From the NCBI GenBank assembly GCA_012964825.1, contig DTTI01000037.1, positions 36,814-100,813 of the forward strand: 64,000 bases of DNA, written 5' to 3'. This document shows positions 10,460-19,326 of the stretch, piece by piece. Source of the stretch: Candidatus Neomarinimicrobiota bacterium (GTDB lineage: Bacteria; Fidelibacterota; Marinisomatia; Marinisomatales; S15-B10). Position numbers and translations under genes: made by a program. The notes under the pieces are model-generated. The model had not been told where the DNA came from and did not search any database. It saw only the letters and a program-made list of their open reading frames with translations. How positions within the stretch are numbered: the stretch's first letter is position 1; each line of letters opens with the position of its first letter.

Positions 10460-12748
10460 TCACGCACGGTTCGATGATCGCTTCATGCTCGGTATCGGTG
10501 TCTCACTATCCGCCAGTACAGCCAACTGTTCTACAGTCACCGGCGTGTGACCCCAATCGTTCTCTACCTGTCCTTCAATAATGTACGGCCCCCGACTTCT
10601 GATGAGGTGACCAAACTTACGGTATGCCCCAGGAAAAAGTACCGCTTCGTACGTCGCTGTTAAATCTTCGCAGGAGAGAAACTGCATTATCTCTCCCGGC
10701 TTTGTTTTTGTCCGGCGGGTGGTGAGCATCCAACCCACCAGCTTAACTTTTTTGCCCACATATTGAGTCAATTCCTGGCTGTGAATCAATCTACCCACTT
10801 TCTTGACATGTTGTTGAAGAGCTCTTTTCCAGATCCAGAGCGGATGCTTTTCCACTGTCAGTTCCATCAGTTCCAGTTCGTCTCTCAACTTTTGCTCCAA
10901 AGGATAATCCACCCACGGGATTTTGGAAGATGTCTTCACCACACTGGGGAACATCCCATCACAGCTCGCTTTCAGTTTATGATAGAACAGCTTCAACCGC
11001 CACAAATGCTGGGGGCGGGTGTAGCCCAGTGAATCAAAGGCACCGCACCGGATGAGTGTTTCCACTTCCCGGTAGGTCGGTTTTACGCGGACACAAAAAT
11101 CTTCCAGCGATTCGAAGGGTCGTTCTGTCCGTTTTTCCAGTAGCACAATGAGGGTCTGCCGGGTAAGTCCCTTAATTTGCAAAAGACCGATACGGAGCCA
11201 CGGTACGTTGTCATTTGCCGTAAAGTGAAGTTTCGATTCATTCACATCCGGCGGGAGGATGGTAACCCCGAGCCGACGGGCTTCTTCCAGGTAGCACGAT
11301 GTATGGTAAAAGCCACCGTAGTTGGACATGACCGCCGCCAAGAATTCCGCCGGAAAGTGAGCCTTGAGCCACGCTGACTGGACGGAAATAACCGAATAGG
11401 CGGCGGAGTGTGCTTTACAGAAAGCGTAGCCGGAAAAAGCTTCCATCTGCCGCCAGACCTCCAAAGCCGCCTCCACATGCACTCCCCGTTTCACCGCGTC
11501 CCGGATAAAACGATCCCGGTGCTCCATGAATGGCTCATCCACTCGCTTCCCGCTCATGGACCGCCGCAGCCTGTCTGATTCCGCCAGACTCCATCCTGCA
11601 ATAGCCTCGGCAATCTTGATCACATCCTCCTGGTAGAGCATGACACCGTAAGTGTCTTTCAGCAGTTCCGTGAGAGAGGCGTGTACTGCCTCCACTTTTT
11701 CTTTACCATGGTGTCGTTTGACGAAATGTCTCAACATCCCTGAATCGGCGGGCCCGGGACGAATCACCGAACTGGCGGCGGTGATCATTTCAAAAGAGTC
11801 CGCTTTCAGTTTTTTCAACAGTCCCCGCATCCCTGGTGATTCGATCTGAAACACGCCCATGGTGCGGCCCTCCTGGACGAACACTTTTGTTCTTTCATCC
11901 ATCTCTAGCACGGTATGGCGATTGAAGTTCACGTTATATTTTTCTTTCAAGGTGTCGGCCATTTCCGCCACCACCGTGAGGGACCGCTGCCCCAACAGAT
12001 CAATCTTCACCAACCCCGTTTTTTCAATCCCATACATATCAAACTGGGTTACCACCGGACCTTTTGTAGATCGCTGGAGTGGTACATAGTTGGTAATCTT
12101 TTCAGGTGATATGACAATGCCACCACAGTGGATCCCCATATGCCGCGGTCGTCCCTTCAGTTTTTGCGCCAGCTCAAATATTCCTCTGTACTTGTCATCC
12201 TCTATCATTTGTTTGCCGGCTCCCTTTTCATAGCGCCGCGGCAGCTCACGGGGCATTTGGTTGATCTCTCTTTCCGACAACCCCATAGCCCGCGCCACAT
12301 CTCGCACTGCTCCCCTGAGTCGGTAAGTGTTGAATGTAGAAATCATAGCCACTCGATCTCTCCCGTACTGCTCATAGACATATTCCAGCACTTCGTCCCG
12401 GCGCTTCCAGCAGAGATCCACATCGATATCTGGCGGTTCCTCCCGGTCAGGGTTGAGAAACCGCTCAAAGATGAGATTGTGTTCTATGGGATCAACCGGA
12501 GTGATGTTCAAGAGATATGACACTAAACTTCCTGCCGCCGAACCACGCCCTACCGTAGGAATGCCCTGCCTGTTTGCCCACTGAACAATATCCCAAACAA
12601 TAAGGAAGTAATCGGCGTAGCCCATATCGATGATGATGTCCAGTTCATAGGTCAGTCGCTTCAGTATCCTTGTTGTGATAGGGTCATACTTCTCCGGCAG
12701 CGCCTTGTGGCAAATGTTTACCAGATGATCAGCTGAACTTCGATTCAT
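10460..12748 (-). CDS. DnaE-type DNA polymerase, palm-to-OB part only (split gene, C-terminal half)
   Basis: This 762-aa protein starts exactly where the palm of a C-family polymerase begins and lacks a PHP domain. It holds the YFLIVWDIVQWA and GRGSAAGSLVSYLL blocks, the catalytic pair in PPDIDVDL (about residues 103-110), the third Asp in KIDLLGQRSLT (about 247), fingers, helix-hairpin-helix region, and an OB fold near 655-745. The PDIDVDL and RGAVRDVARAMG wording resembles DnaE2/ImuC more than replicative DnaE1. The ATG at 12748 follows an in-frame TAA four codons earlier, so nothing more is coded upstream. The missing PHP domain is encoded separately at 25253-26023; together they would give about 1,020 residues, a normal DnaE2 length. 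Activity as a two-chain enzyme is inference. Confidence 0.9.
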   Translation of the reverse strand: MNRSSADHLVNICHKALPEKYDPITTRILKRLTYELDIIIDMGYADYFLIVWDIVQWANRQGIPTVGRGSAAGSLVSYLLNITPVDPIEHNLIFERFLNPDREEPPDIDVDLCWKRRDEVLEYVYEQYGRDRVAMISTFNTYRLRGAVRDVARAMGLSEREINQMPRELPRRYEKGAGKQMIEDDKYRGIFELAQKLKGRPRHMGIHCGGIVISPEKITNYVPLQRSTKGPVVTQFDMYGIEKTGLVKIDLLGQRSLTVVAEMADTLKEKYNVNFNRHTVLEMDERTKVFVQEGRTMGVFQIESPGMRGLLKKLKADSFEMITAASSVIRPGPADSGMLRHFVKRHHGKEKVEAVHASLTELLKDTYGVMLYQEDVIKIAEAIAGWSLAESDRLRRSMSGKRVDEPFMEHRDRFIRDAVKRGVHVEAALEVWRQMEAFSGYAFCKAHSAAYSVISVQSAWLKAHFPAEFLAAVMSNYGGFYHTSCYLEEARRLGVTILPPDVNESKLHFTANDNVPWLRIGLLQIKGLTRQTLIVLLEKRTERPFESLEDFCVRVKPTYREVETLIRCGAFDSLGYTRPQHLWRLKLFYHKLKASCDGMFPSVVKTSSKIPWVDYPLEQKLRDELELMELTVEKHPLWIWKRALQQHVKKVGRLIHSQELTQYVGKKVKLVGWMLTTRRTKTKPGEIMQFLSCEDLTATYEAVLFPGAYRKFGHLIRSRGPYIIEGQVENDWGHTPVTVEQLAVLADSETPIPSMKRSSNRA

Positions 12749-12803
12749 TGGACAGACTTAAAGTCTTTGTGCTCTCTGTGGCTCTCTACCATAAATTTGC
12801 CCC

Positions 12804-13265
12804 ATGAAGATTGCCGTCAGTACTGATGAACGGACACCTCTTGTGGAGTCACTTCTTCACGAGCTGCAGGAACGAGGTCACGATGTCACCTATTTCGGTC
12901 CGGAGAGAGATGAGTCAATGGACTGGCCTGTAGTGACTGAACGGGCAGCTCAACTTGTGGCCAGCGGTGAGGCTGAAGAAGGTATTGTCATGTGCTGGAC
13001 CGGCACAGGGGCCTCCATCACTGCTAACAAGATAAAAGGAGTAAGGGCCGCCCTTTGCCGGGATAGTGCAACAGCGAAAGGTGCCCGAACCTGGAATCAC
13101 GCCAACGTTCTTGCTTTGAGTCTTCAGTCTACGGATGATACAACACTGAAAGAAATTTTGGACGTCTGGTTCGCTACACCGTACAGCAGTGACAAGTGGA
13201 ACCTGCAACAGATTGATAGGATCAGAAAGTTGGAACAGGCATCATCTTCGGAATCAAGCACGTAA
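12804..13265 (+). CDS. RpiB/LacA/LacB-family sugar-phosphate isomerase
   Basis: Probable ribose-5-phosphate isomerase B-like enzyme (ribose 5-phosphate to ribulose 5-phosphate) or a relative acting on another aldose phosphate. The active-site Cys64 is in MCWTGTGASITANK, where family members usually read CGTGIG..IAANK, and GVRAALCRD and NHANVLAL follow as expected. The Trp after the Cys and the altered phosphate loop are uncommon and could shift substrate choice. Length 153 aa is normal. It is divergent from the polymerase fragment with only 55 bases between the two starts, so the promoters must share that gap. Confidence 0.85.
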   Translation: MKIAVSTDERTPLVESLLHELQERGHDVTYFGPERDESMDWPVVTERAAQLVASGEAEEGIVMCWTGTGASITANKIKGVRAALCRDSATAKGARTWNHANVLALSLQSTDDTTLKEILDVWFATPYSSDKWNLQQIDRIRKLEQASSSESST

Positions 13266-13615
13266 TAATAGAATAACCTTAAAGGTCTACGGTTTAACAG
13301 TTATGTGGACTGGTTGTTGCGCAACAGGTCCCTTCCGTTGATTCTGCTAACACAGATCTGAGACCTCTCTTCTAACCAATTCCTAACCTGTCTTTCATCC
13401 GGTCCTAATGGATAACTATCATGTCCCAATCACGTTCTTTCAAAACGATAAGGATAAAATTTTTGGATTGTGTAATATGTATTTTAATGTCAGTCTCAAA
13501 GTGGACTTATAGCCTATCATATGGGAGCCCGTTTTCCCTACCGTATCCCCACATACTTCACACAAAACAAATAACGGGCGGTATTGCAAACAGTGAAACG
13601 TATTACCTAAAAAGA
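13266..13615. other. Gap between rpiB-like gene and phytase-like lipoprotein
   Basis: No convincing gene. A perfect 12-base palindrome, TGTTGCGCAACA, lies at 13315-13326; it has no T-run after it, so it is more like a protein-binding site than a terminator. The frame of the next gene is open back to an ATG at 13421, but the extra 65 residues look unlike a signal peptide and place the true hydrophobic leader deep inside the protein, so this stretch is taken as leader and promoter. Confidence 0.4.
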
Positions 13616-14638
13616 GTGAGCAGATTATTCTGTTCACTCTTTTTTTTAGCCTTGATTGCTTCTTGCGAGAAACCCTCAAGCACATTCAATGAAATCTATT
13701 TTACACCCATACAACCAGGCGACGAGCTTGATTCTCCTGCCGTCTATCACGGTAATGATGAAGCGTGGATTGTTGTAACCGGTAAAGATGGTGATCGTCT
13801 GTCTGTGTATGACGCAAACAGTGGGAAAAAGGTGCGTGTGATAGGAAGTAAAGGGGATGGATTCAGTCAATTCGCTTATCCCAACGGCATTTGGATTGAA
13901 GATGATCTTATGATCATTGTAGAACGAGATAACCATCGTCTTCAACTGTTCAGACTTCCTGATTTTGAACCTCTTGGATTTATTGGTGAAACCGAGCTTG
14001 CTAAACCTTACGGTATCAACGTACTTCACGACTCAGAAGGTCAACTGGACGTTTTTGTAACGGATAGCGAAGATGTAAAAGGCAGGGATCTGGTCGAGGT
14101 GCATGGCCGACGAATTCGTCACTGGAAATTAACTGTAGAAGGGGATGCTATCTCTCATACCCTTGTCAATACATTTGGTGATATCACCGGCCCCGGTATG
14201 CTCTATGAAGTGGAATCCATTTTTGCAGACAGACAACACAACCGGCTTATGATAGCAGACGAACAGGAAAATGTCATAAAGGTATATACTATGGATGGAG
14301 ACTTTACCGGAACCATTCTTGCCAAAGGGCGCTTTGCCGGGGATCCGGAAGGAATTGCCCTGTATAAATGTGGTGATAATTATGGCGTCTGGATTTTTAC
14401 AGATCAAAGTCACGATGGGAACCGATTCCACCTTTTCGATCGTAAATCATTGAAATACCTAGAGACCTTCACTATGAGCCAGACCACAAATACGGACGGA
14501 ATCTGGTTGACGCAGAAACCGATGGGTAAGTTCATTGATGGTATATTTTGTGCCTTGAATGACGATAAGAATGTGGGTGTTGTAAGTGTCAGTAGCTTTA
14601 AGGAAGCTATGCCCCAGCTTTTCAGATGTAACGGCTAA
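13616..14638 (+). CDS. Phytase-like beta-propeller lipoprotein
   Basis: Exported lipoprotein: a short hydrophobic leader ends in the lipobox LIASC. The rest looks like the six-bladed propeller of the beta-propeller phytase / phytase-like family: DELDSPAVYHG, GDRLSVYDANSGK, YPNGIWIEDD, NHRLQLFRLPD, then NRLMIADEQENVIKVYTMDG, GDPEGIALY and NRFHLFDRKS. It may release phosphate from inositol phosphates or merely bind a ligand. The GTG at 13616 is preferred because it gives a 17-residue signal; the frame is also open from an ATG at 13421. No good ribosome site is visible for either. The next gene begins 9 bases after the stop and in the same frame. Confidence 0.7.
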   Translation: MSRLFCSLFFLALIASCEKPSSTFNEIYFTPIQPGDELDSPAVYHGNDEAWIVVTGKDGDRLSVYDANSGKKVRVIGSKGDGFSQFAYPNGIWIEDDLMIIVERDNHRLQLFRLPDFEPLGFIGETELAKPYGINVLHDSEGQLDVFVTDSEDVKGRDLVEVHGRRIRHWKLTVEGDAISHTLVNTFGDITGPGMLYEVESIFADRQHNRLMIADEQENVIKVYTMDGDFTGTILAKGRFAGDPEGIALYKCGDNYGVWIFTDQSHDGNRFHLFDRKSLKYLETFTMSQTTNTDGIWLTQKPMGKFIDGIFCALNDDKNVGVVSVSSFKEAMPQLFRCNG

Positions 14639-14647
14639 AATCTAACT

Positions 14648-15148
14648 ATTAAACAACTCACTGTCATACGTCATGCAAAGTCCAGCTGGGAATATCCTCA
14701 TTTGAGTGATTTTGAACGTCCTCTCAATTCCCGCGGTGAACGGAATGCACCCATGATGGGTCAAATCCTCCGGGACGAAGGAATCCAGTTTGATCAGATT
14801 GTCAGCAGTTCAGCCAACCGGGCAATCACCACGGCGCGGGTCGTGGCTGGTGAAATGGGCTATGGTGAAAAACAGATCAGAGAAGAACAGAGTTTTTACG
14901 GTGCCAGTCCAAATACCATTGTCGATATATTAAAGGGATTGGGGCACTCAGTAGACCACGCCGCTGTCTTCGGTCACAATCCCACCTTCCATTCCCTTGT
15001 GGAGCAGCTTGCCAACACGACCATAGAGAAATTCCCCACATGCGCCGCTGCCACCATTTCTTTGGATATTGACAAGTGGCCGGATCTTGAAGCAGGGCGG
15101 GGAGAATTGACGGCACTCCGCTTGCCGAGAGATTATACGGACAAATAG
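14648..15148 (+). CDS. sixA: SixA-type phosphohistidine phosphatase, apparent ATT start
   Basis: Histidine phosphatase of the SixA family, small (about 167 aa) and cytosolic; SixA proteins remove phosphate from phosphohistidine on carrier or relay proteins. The N-terminal signature VIRHAKSSW, with the catalytic His codon at 14672-14674, then LSDFERPLNSRGER, SSSANRAITTA and FGHNPTFHSLV (second His) are all present. The only standard start in frame, TTG at 14702, would delete the catalytic His. Between the TAA of the upstream gene (14636-14638) and RHA there is no ATG, GTG or TTG; ATT at 14648 gives MKQLTVIRHAKSSW, matching the usual family start. Alternatives are a sequence error, readthrough of the upstream TAA in the same frame, or a dead gene. 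Confidence 0.8.
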   Translation: MKQLTVIRHAKSSWEYPHLSDFERPLNSRGERNAPMMGQILRDEGIQFDQIVSSSANRAITTARVVAGEMGYGEKQIREEQSFYGASPNTIVDILKGLGHSVDHAAVFGHNPTFHSLVEQLANTTIEKFPTCAAATISLDIDKWPDLEAGRGELTALRLPRDYTDK

Positions 15149-15161
15149 GGGTAAAACAAGA

Positions 15162-15287
15162 TCAGGCCGGAACGGCCTGGTGGTCCATCAGCCGCTTGTA
15201 AATCGGCAGCTGTTTTAGATAGTCGAAAAGATAGATAATACGTTCGTGGGCGGTTGGGAAGATATACTCCAACTCATTATCGGAGAC
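15162..15287 (-). pseudogene. Possible gene-end remnant downstream of ppk2
   Basis: On the minus strand a 41-codon open stretch begins after a TGA (15288-15290) and ends at a TGA (15164-15162). It reads like real protein (ELEYIFPTAHERII, FDYLKQLPIYKRLMD) but has no ATG near its start and no known domain that I recognise. It may be the C-terminal scrap of a lost gene, or chance coding potential. Confidence 0.25.
15163..15179. terminator. Perfect 7-bp hairpin between convergent genes
   Basis: CAGGCCG, a GAA loop and CGGCCTG form a perfect short stem between the convergent sixA and ppk2. On the minus strand it is followed by TTGTTTT, as expected for a weak intrinsic terminator of the ppk2 operon; on the plus strand no T-run follows. 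Confidence 0.4.
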
Positions 15288-15317
15288 TCACCAACAGTCT
15301 TAATTCGATCTATCATT

Positions 15318-16151
15318 TTAGGTATGTCCTTGTAGGCTGAAGAGAAACTCATACTGCTCTTTGGTGAGATTGTCAAAAAGCACGCTGTCTATGGTGATGC
15401 GGTATTCCGGAATCTCCCGTGTCCATTTTTTGGCCCTGAGGTCTTTCTTTCCCGCGTAGTCAATGTGTGAAAGAACATAACGCATAGCGTTCAAACGTGC
15501 GATCATCTTGTTCTCTGAATTGATGGCTACCCAGGGATTCTTTTCCGTGGAGGTTTTATGAAACATCTGCTCTTTATAGTAGGTGAACAGATCCCACTCT
15601 CTGGCCGCCTCCAGATCATTCGAAGAAAGCTTCCAGTATTTCAGCGGACTCGCTTCTCGCAAACGAAACCGGAGCGTCTGACTGTGTTGCGAAACAGAAA
15701 GGTAGAATTTGATGAGGATTAGTCCCCTATCCACCAAACCTTCCTCCCAATCATTGACCTTGCTCATGAAGTAGTGGTACTGCTTCTCCGTGCAGTAACC
15801 CATGGTGGGTTGAATAAGTGCCCGGGAGTACCAGGATCTATCAAAAAAGACAATTTCACCCGGTTTGGGCAACAGCTTTTCATATGTCTTCAACCACTTT
15901 TTTCTCTGCGTTGGTGACGGGACGCCCAGTTCCTCCATCCTCACACTTTTTGGCATAAGTCTTTCTATAAACCGCCGGATGGTAGCCCCTTTCCCGGCAG
16001 CGTCTCGACCTTCAAACAGGAGGGCTATGCGTTGACCCTGATCCATGACCCACTCTTGCAGTTTCAGCAGTTCAATCTGCAGACGGCGCTTTTCCTTCTG
16101 ATATTTCCCCGGAGTCAGTTCTTTATACTGTGTTCTGTTGTAGACAATCAT
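15318..16151 (-). CDS. ppk2: Polyphosphate kinase 2
   Basis: PPK2-family kinase that uses inorganic polyphosphate to phosphorylate nucleotides (ADP or AMP, GDP) or runs the reverse. The P-loop is GRDAAGKGATIRRF (about 49-62), the Walker B / second signature is VFFDRSWYSRA (about 102-112), and LRFRLREASPLKYWKLS lies in the expected place. At 277 aa it is a single-domain PPK2; assignment to a class (NDP or NMP acceptor) needs alignment. It is 10 bases downstream of the secreted esterase gene and is the last gene of that minus-strand run. Confidence 0.93.
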   Translation of the reverse strand: MIVYNRTQYKELTPGKYQKEKRRLQIELLKLQEWVMDQGQRIALLFEGRDAAGKGATIRRFIERLMPKSVRMEELGVPSPTQRKKWLKTYEKLLPKPGEIVFFDRSWYSRALIQPTMGYCTEKQYHYFMSKVNDWEEGLVDRGLILIKFYLSVSQHSQTLRFRLREASPLKYWKLSSNDLEAAREWDLFTYYKEQMFHKTSTEKNPWVAINSENKMIARLNAMRYVLSHIDYAGKKDLRAKKWTREIPEYRITIDSVLFDNLTKEQYEFLFSLQGHT

Positions 16152-16161
16152 AGCCGAAGGA

Positions 16162-17880
16162 CTAATACCTCCAACTTTTCAGGTCAGCTCCGGAAGGTGC
16201 GGTCTTTTCCATCCGTTCTACAGCTTTGGGAATGAACATTTGATTATACCGTAATCGGGATAGGGCGTTAGGGCGAGTCTGGTCACCATTCCAGCAATGC
16301 TCCGCACGATCGCCGTAATCCACTTCGCCGTTGTAATAGGGATCAGTAGTCCCTTCCAGGAATTCTTCCATAAGGTAAACAGCATTGTTCAGATAATAAT
16401 TGTCCATGTCACCACAGTAGACATGAATCTTACCTTCCAACTTCGGGCCGATTTTTGCCCAGTCCCGCTCAAGAACGTAACGGAGGTCGTAGTTTTCTTT
16501 CCAATAGTCAGCCACTTCTTTATCAATCTTCCCTGACTTTTTATCCCAGATCGGCTTGGGATAGCCGTCCAAGGCCATGGGGCTGTAGACCGCTTGCCAG
16601 ATATCCCATTGATCACCCGAGCGGCTGTGACTGCCGATGGCCAACTCCACATGATTCATCTGCTCCATAGTAGCGTTCACTTCACCCAGGTAATCCCTGT
16701 GAGCCGGGGTCTCAACCTTTTTGAAGGGACCGCCTTTGAAATAAGCATTCTTATCTTCATAAATATTCACAAGGCAGTATGCCCGGAAATCGATAGGGTC
16801 GGGACAGGCAGCAAAGCAGCCGTTATATTCATCAGGGTAGAACATCTGCGCTGCCAGTGCTTCCCATCCACCAGTAGAACCGCCGTAAAGAAACCTTGCC
16901 CATCCTTCACCGATACCGCGAAACTTCTCCTCAATGTACGGTATCAGTTCGTAGGTGATAGCGTCACCATAGGGACCGATATTTGCCGAATTGACCGCAT
17001 AGGAATCATCATAGTACGGGTTTTGGTGCTGGATTTTGATGACCAGCACTCGAGGGAAATCTTCACCTATCCAATCTTGATAGAATTGATAATCGTACTC
17101 CTGGACAGTCTTGTTATACCCTTCCCAATCAAAGCGGGCGCTGTACTTAGGCTCCAAATCAGGATCGGGCGGTTCTGTCCTGAAGCCGCCGAAATCATGA
17201 GGATAGTGACCGTGAAAAATCATTAGAGGATACTGCGCTTCAGGATGTTCATCAAAGCCTTCCGGCAGCAAAACATGAGCACCGAGATACATGGGGCGAC
17301 CCCAGAACTCCGTCAGCAACTTACTCTGCATCTGTATATGTTTAATATATTTGGTGTCTTCCGGTGGTTCGATGGGTGGAATGACCTGATCCAGTCTAAT
17401 CTTTACAGATTTTTTCTTGCCAGGGTCTAAAAATATCTTCTTAGGTGTTGAATAGAGATTTCCGGGAGAACGGTTCCATTTTTGGCCCTCTCCGTTGTCC
17501 ATGGGAAGTTTCACCGTGTGACCGGTCTTCAGCTTGAATGTTTCGTAGGTGTGCAACAGCCCCTGCACCCAGTACTCTCCGGCTGGAATATTGTCAAGGG
17601 ATTCGATGGGATAGCCAAATGCAGTGCCATCAATGACAACACCCCCCTTTGGCTTTTGCCCCAGTGCATCCACGCCATAGATCAATCCCGTATGGTTTTG
17701 GTAGGTAATCTGAAAGCGGGGTTCAGCTTCATCACTTTTCGCCAACATAAGCAAAACCCGACCTTCCAAAATGTTACCATCTTGCTCAGTAGGATAATTT
17801 ATGACAAACTTCAGCTTGCCCGCGGACAGGGGCACTACAGCCACTACAAAACTGAGCAAAATAGACATTATTCTAGGCAT
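16162..17880 (-). CDS. Secreted alpha/beta hydrolase, esterase-like
   Basis: Exported 572-aa protein: hydrophobic signal at about residues 5-20. The first 180 residues are beta-rich and probably a separate lid or binding domain. The C-terminal 380 form an alpha/beta hydrolase of the esterase-D / enterochelin-esterase type: YLGAHVLLPEGF, LMIFHGHYPHDFGG (oxyanion-loop region), nucleophile in YGGSTGGWEA (Ser about 335), acid probably in YCGDMDNYYL, and His in AEHCWNGDQTR. Substrate unknown. It sits between the D-aminoacylase-type gene and ppk2 with short gaps. Confidence 0.75.
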   Translation of the reverse strand: MPRIMSILLSFVVAVVPLSAGKLKFVINYPTEQDGNILEGRVLLMLAKSDEAEPRFQITYQNHTGLIYGVDALGQKPKGGVVIDGTAFGYPIESLDNIPAGEYWVQGLLHTYETFKLKTGHTVKLPMDNGEGQKWNRSPGNLYSTPKKIFLDPGKKKSVKIRLDQVIPPIEPPEDTKYIKHIQMQSKLLTEFWGRPMYLGAHVLLPEGFDEHPEAQYPLMIFHGHYPHDFGGFRTEPPDPDLEPKYSARFDWEGYNKTVQEYDYQFYQDWIGEDFPRVLVIKIQHQNPYYDDSYAVNSANIGPYGDAITYELIPYIEEKFRGIGEGWARFLYGGSTGGWEALAAQMFYPDEYNGCFAACPDPIDFRAYCLVNIYEDKNAYFKGGPFKKVETPAHRDYLGEVNATMEQMNHVELAIGSHSRSGDQWDIWQAVYSPMALDGYPKPIWDKKSGKIDKEVADYWKENYDLRYVLERDWAKIGPKLEGKIHVYCGDMDNYYLNNAVYLMEEFLEGTTDPYYNGEVDYGDRAEHCWNGDQTRPNALSRLRYNQMFIPKAVERMEKTAPSGADLKSWRY

Positions 17881-17916
17881 GGTATTTCTCCTAGCATTTC
17901 CTTTATTGATGAAGAA

Positions 17917-19326
17917 TCAGTGTTTACCTACTCTTATGGGCCTGCCCGGCCGAACACCTTCAACAAACCGACCATTATCTACGATAGGTACACCGTTCAC
18001 CAGTACATACCTAAACCCTTCAGACGGCACCGCACCATTCGTGTAGGTGGCACGATCAATGACTGTTTCCGGATCGAAAACGGTAAGGTCTGCATCAGCA
18101 CCAGCATAAATACGTCCTTTTGTTCGCATAGCTGGAACTCTGGCTTCCAGCCGGCGGGCTGGCTCAATGGTCATTCTTCGGAGAGCATCCATAATATCCA
18201 AGATCCCTTCGTCCCGTACATAGCGGCCCAACACTCTAGCATACGATCCGGATCCACGGGGATGGCCTCTGCCGTTTTCGATATGACCATCGCTCGCAAT
18301 CATGGTAAGAGGACTTTCAATGGCGGCACGGGTCATCGCCTCTGTCCTTTGATGAATAATAACTATTCCTCCCATAGCATGGTATTGAGCAAAAGACTGG
18401 CGATTCAAACGCTCTCCTGTATCAACCCACTGAAAAATTTGGTAGCGCTCCGGTTCCCATGTCTGCCAATCATCAAAGAGTGCTGATTCGATGTAGGTCT
18501 GGCTGGCACTGTAGGGATACGCTTCTGTTGTTACATCCTGCCCCGCGGCACGGGCTTCTTCAATAATAGCCAGAAACTCCGCCGTCTGTTCAGCACCACT
18601 AGAATTGGCATGAACAACATGAAGAGCCGTTCCAGTATTTGCTGCACTTGTAATTGCTTCCCGGAGGCCATCTAATCCGCCACGAACGTGGATATGTGCC
18701 GAAGCATTATACTGTGATGCCACACGCAACATTGTCTCAAACTCTTCCACCGTGGTCGCCGGTGTGTAGGCAATTCCAAAACCCACAGCTACTGCACCTT
18801 GATTTAACCCCTCCTCAAACCGTCGGGTCATTTCAGCTATCTGCGATTCACTGGCTACAACAGTTTTCGCCGGGCCGCTTGGCAGGAAATCTCCTTCATC
18901 CCCTGTCACAATCATCCGGACGGGAATATGCCCAATACTGACTCCGTAGTGTATTAATTGACTTTCGTCCCGCTCGGCGTACCATTTGGTAATATCTCCT
19001 GTTCCAACCTCCAGCTCAAAAGCGGAGGTAACACCGTCCAGTGCTTTAAAACGGAATGCTTCCTCATTCTGACCGTGATCGTGAAGATCTATAAATCCGG
19101 GTGAAACCACCAAACCGTCAGCATTGATGACACGTTTCCCAGTAATTTGGTCTTGAGTGACTGTCACAATTTTACCACCCTTTATACCAATATTTCGGAC
19201 ACCATCCAACCCGGAATTAGGATCCATTACCCGTCCGCCTTTGATCACAATATCAAATGGTCCATCAGTACATGAACAGAATAGTAAAACCGTCGTAAAT
19301 GCAAAAAGTTGATAAATAGGTTTCAT
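17917..19326 (-). CDS. D-aminoacylase-type amidohydrolase lipoprotein
   Basis: Amidohydrolase-superfamily N-acyl-D-amino-acid deacylase relative, 469 aa, exported as a lipoprotein (signal ending LLFCSC). Family blocks: IKGGRVMDPNSG, GLVVSPGFIDLHDHGQ (HxH metal ligands), FELEVGTG with the bridging Glu, HIHVRGG, HVVHANSSG, and ASDGHIENGRGHPRGSGSY near the end. Known members remove acyl groups from D-amino acids; here the location outside the cytoplasm suggests use on peptidoglycan or environmental peptide debris. Its ATG directly follows the TAA of recN with no gap, so it is translated from the same message. Confidence 0.88.
   Translation of the reverse strand: MKPIYQLFAFTTVLLFCSCTDGPFDIVIKGGRVMDPNSGLDGVRNIGIKGGKIVTVTQDQITGKRVINADGLVVSPGFIDLHDHGQNEEAFRFKALDGVTSAFELEVGTGDITKWYAERDESQLIHYGVSIGHIPVRMIVTGDEGDFLPSGPAKTVVASESQIAEMTRRFEEGLNQGAVAVGFGIAYTPATTVEEFETMLRVASQYNASAHIHVRGGLDGLREAITSAANTGTALHVVHANSSGAEQTAEFLAIIEEARAAGQDVTTEAYPYSASQTYIESALFDDWQTWEPERYQIFQWVDTGERLNRQSFAQYHAMGGIVIIHQRTEAMTRAAIESPLTMIASDGHIENGRGHPRGSGSYARVLGRYVRDEGILDIMDALRRMTIEPARRLEARVPAMRTKGRIYAGADADLTVFDPETVIDRATYTNGAVPSEGFRYVLVNGVPIVDNGRFVEGVRPGRPIRVGKH

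Noticed and set aside
17482..18486. Large plus-strand open frame of 334 codons
   Set aside because: It is opposite the esterase and D-aminoacylase genes, has no recognisable domain and a composition expected of a reverse-strand shadow.
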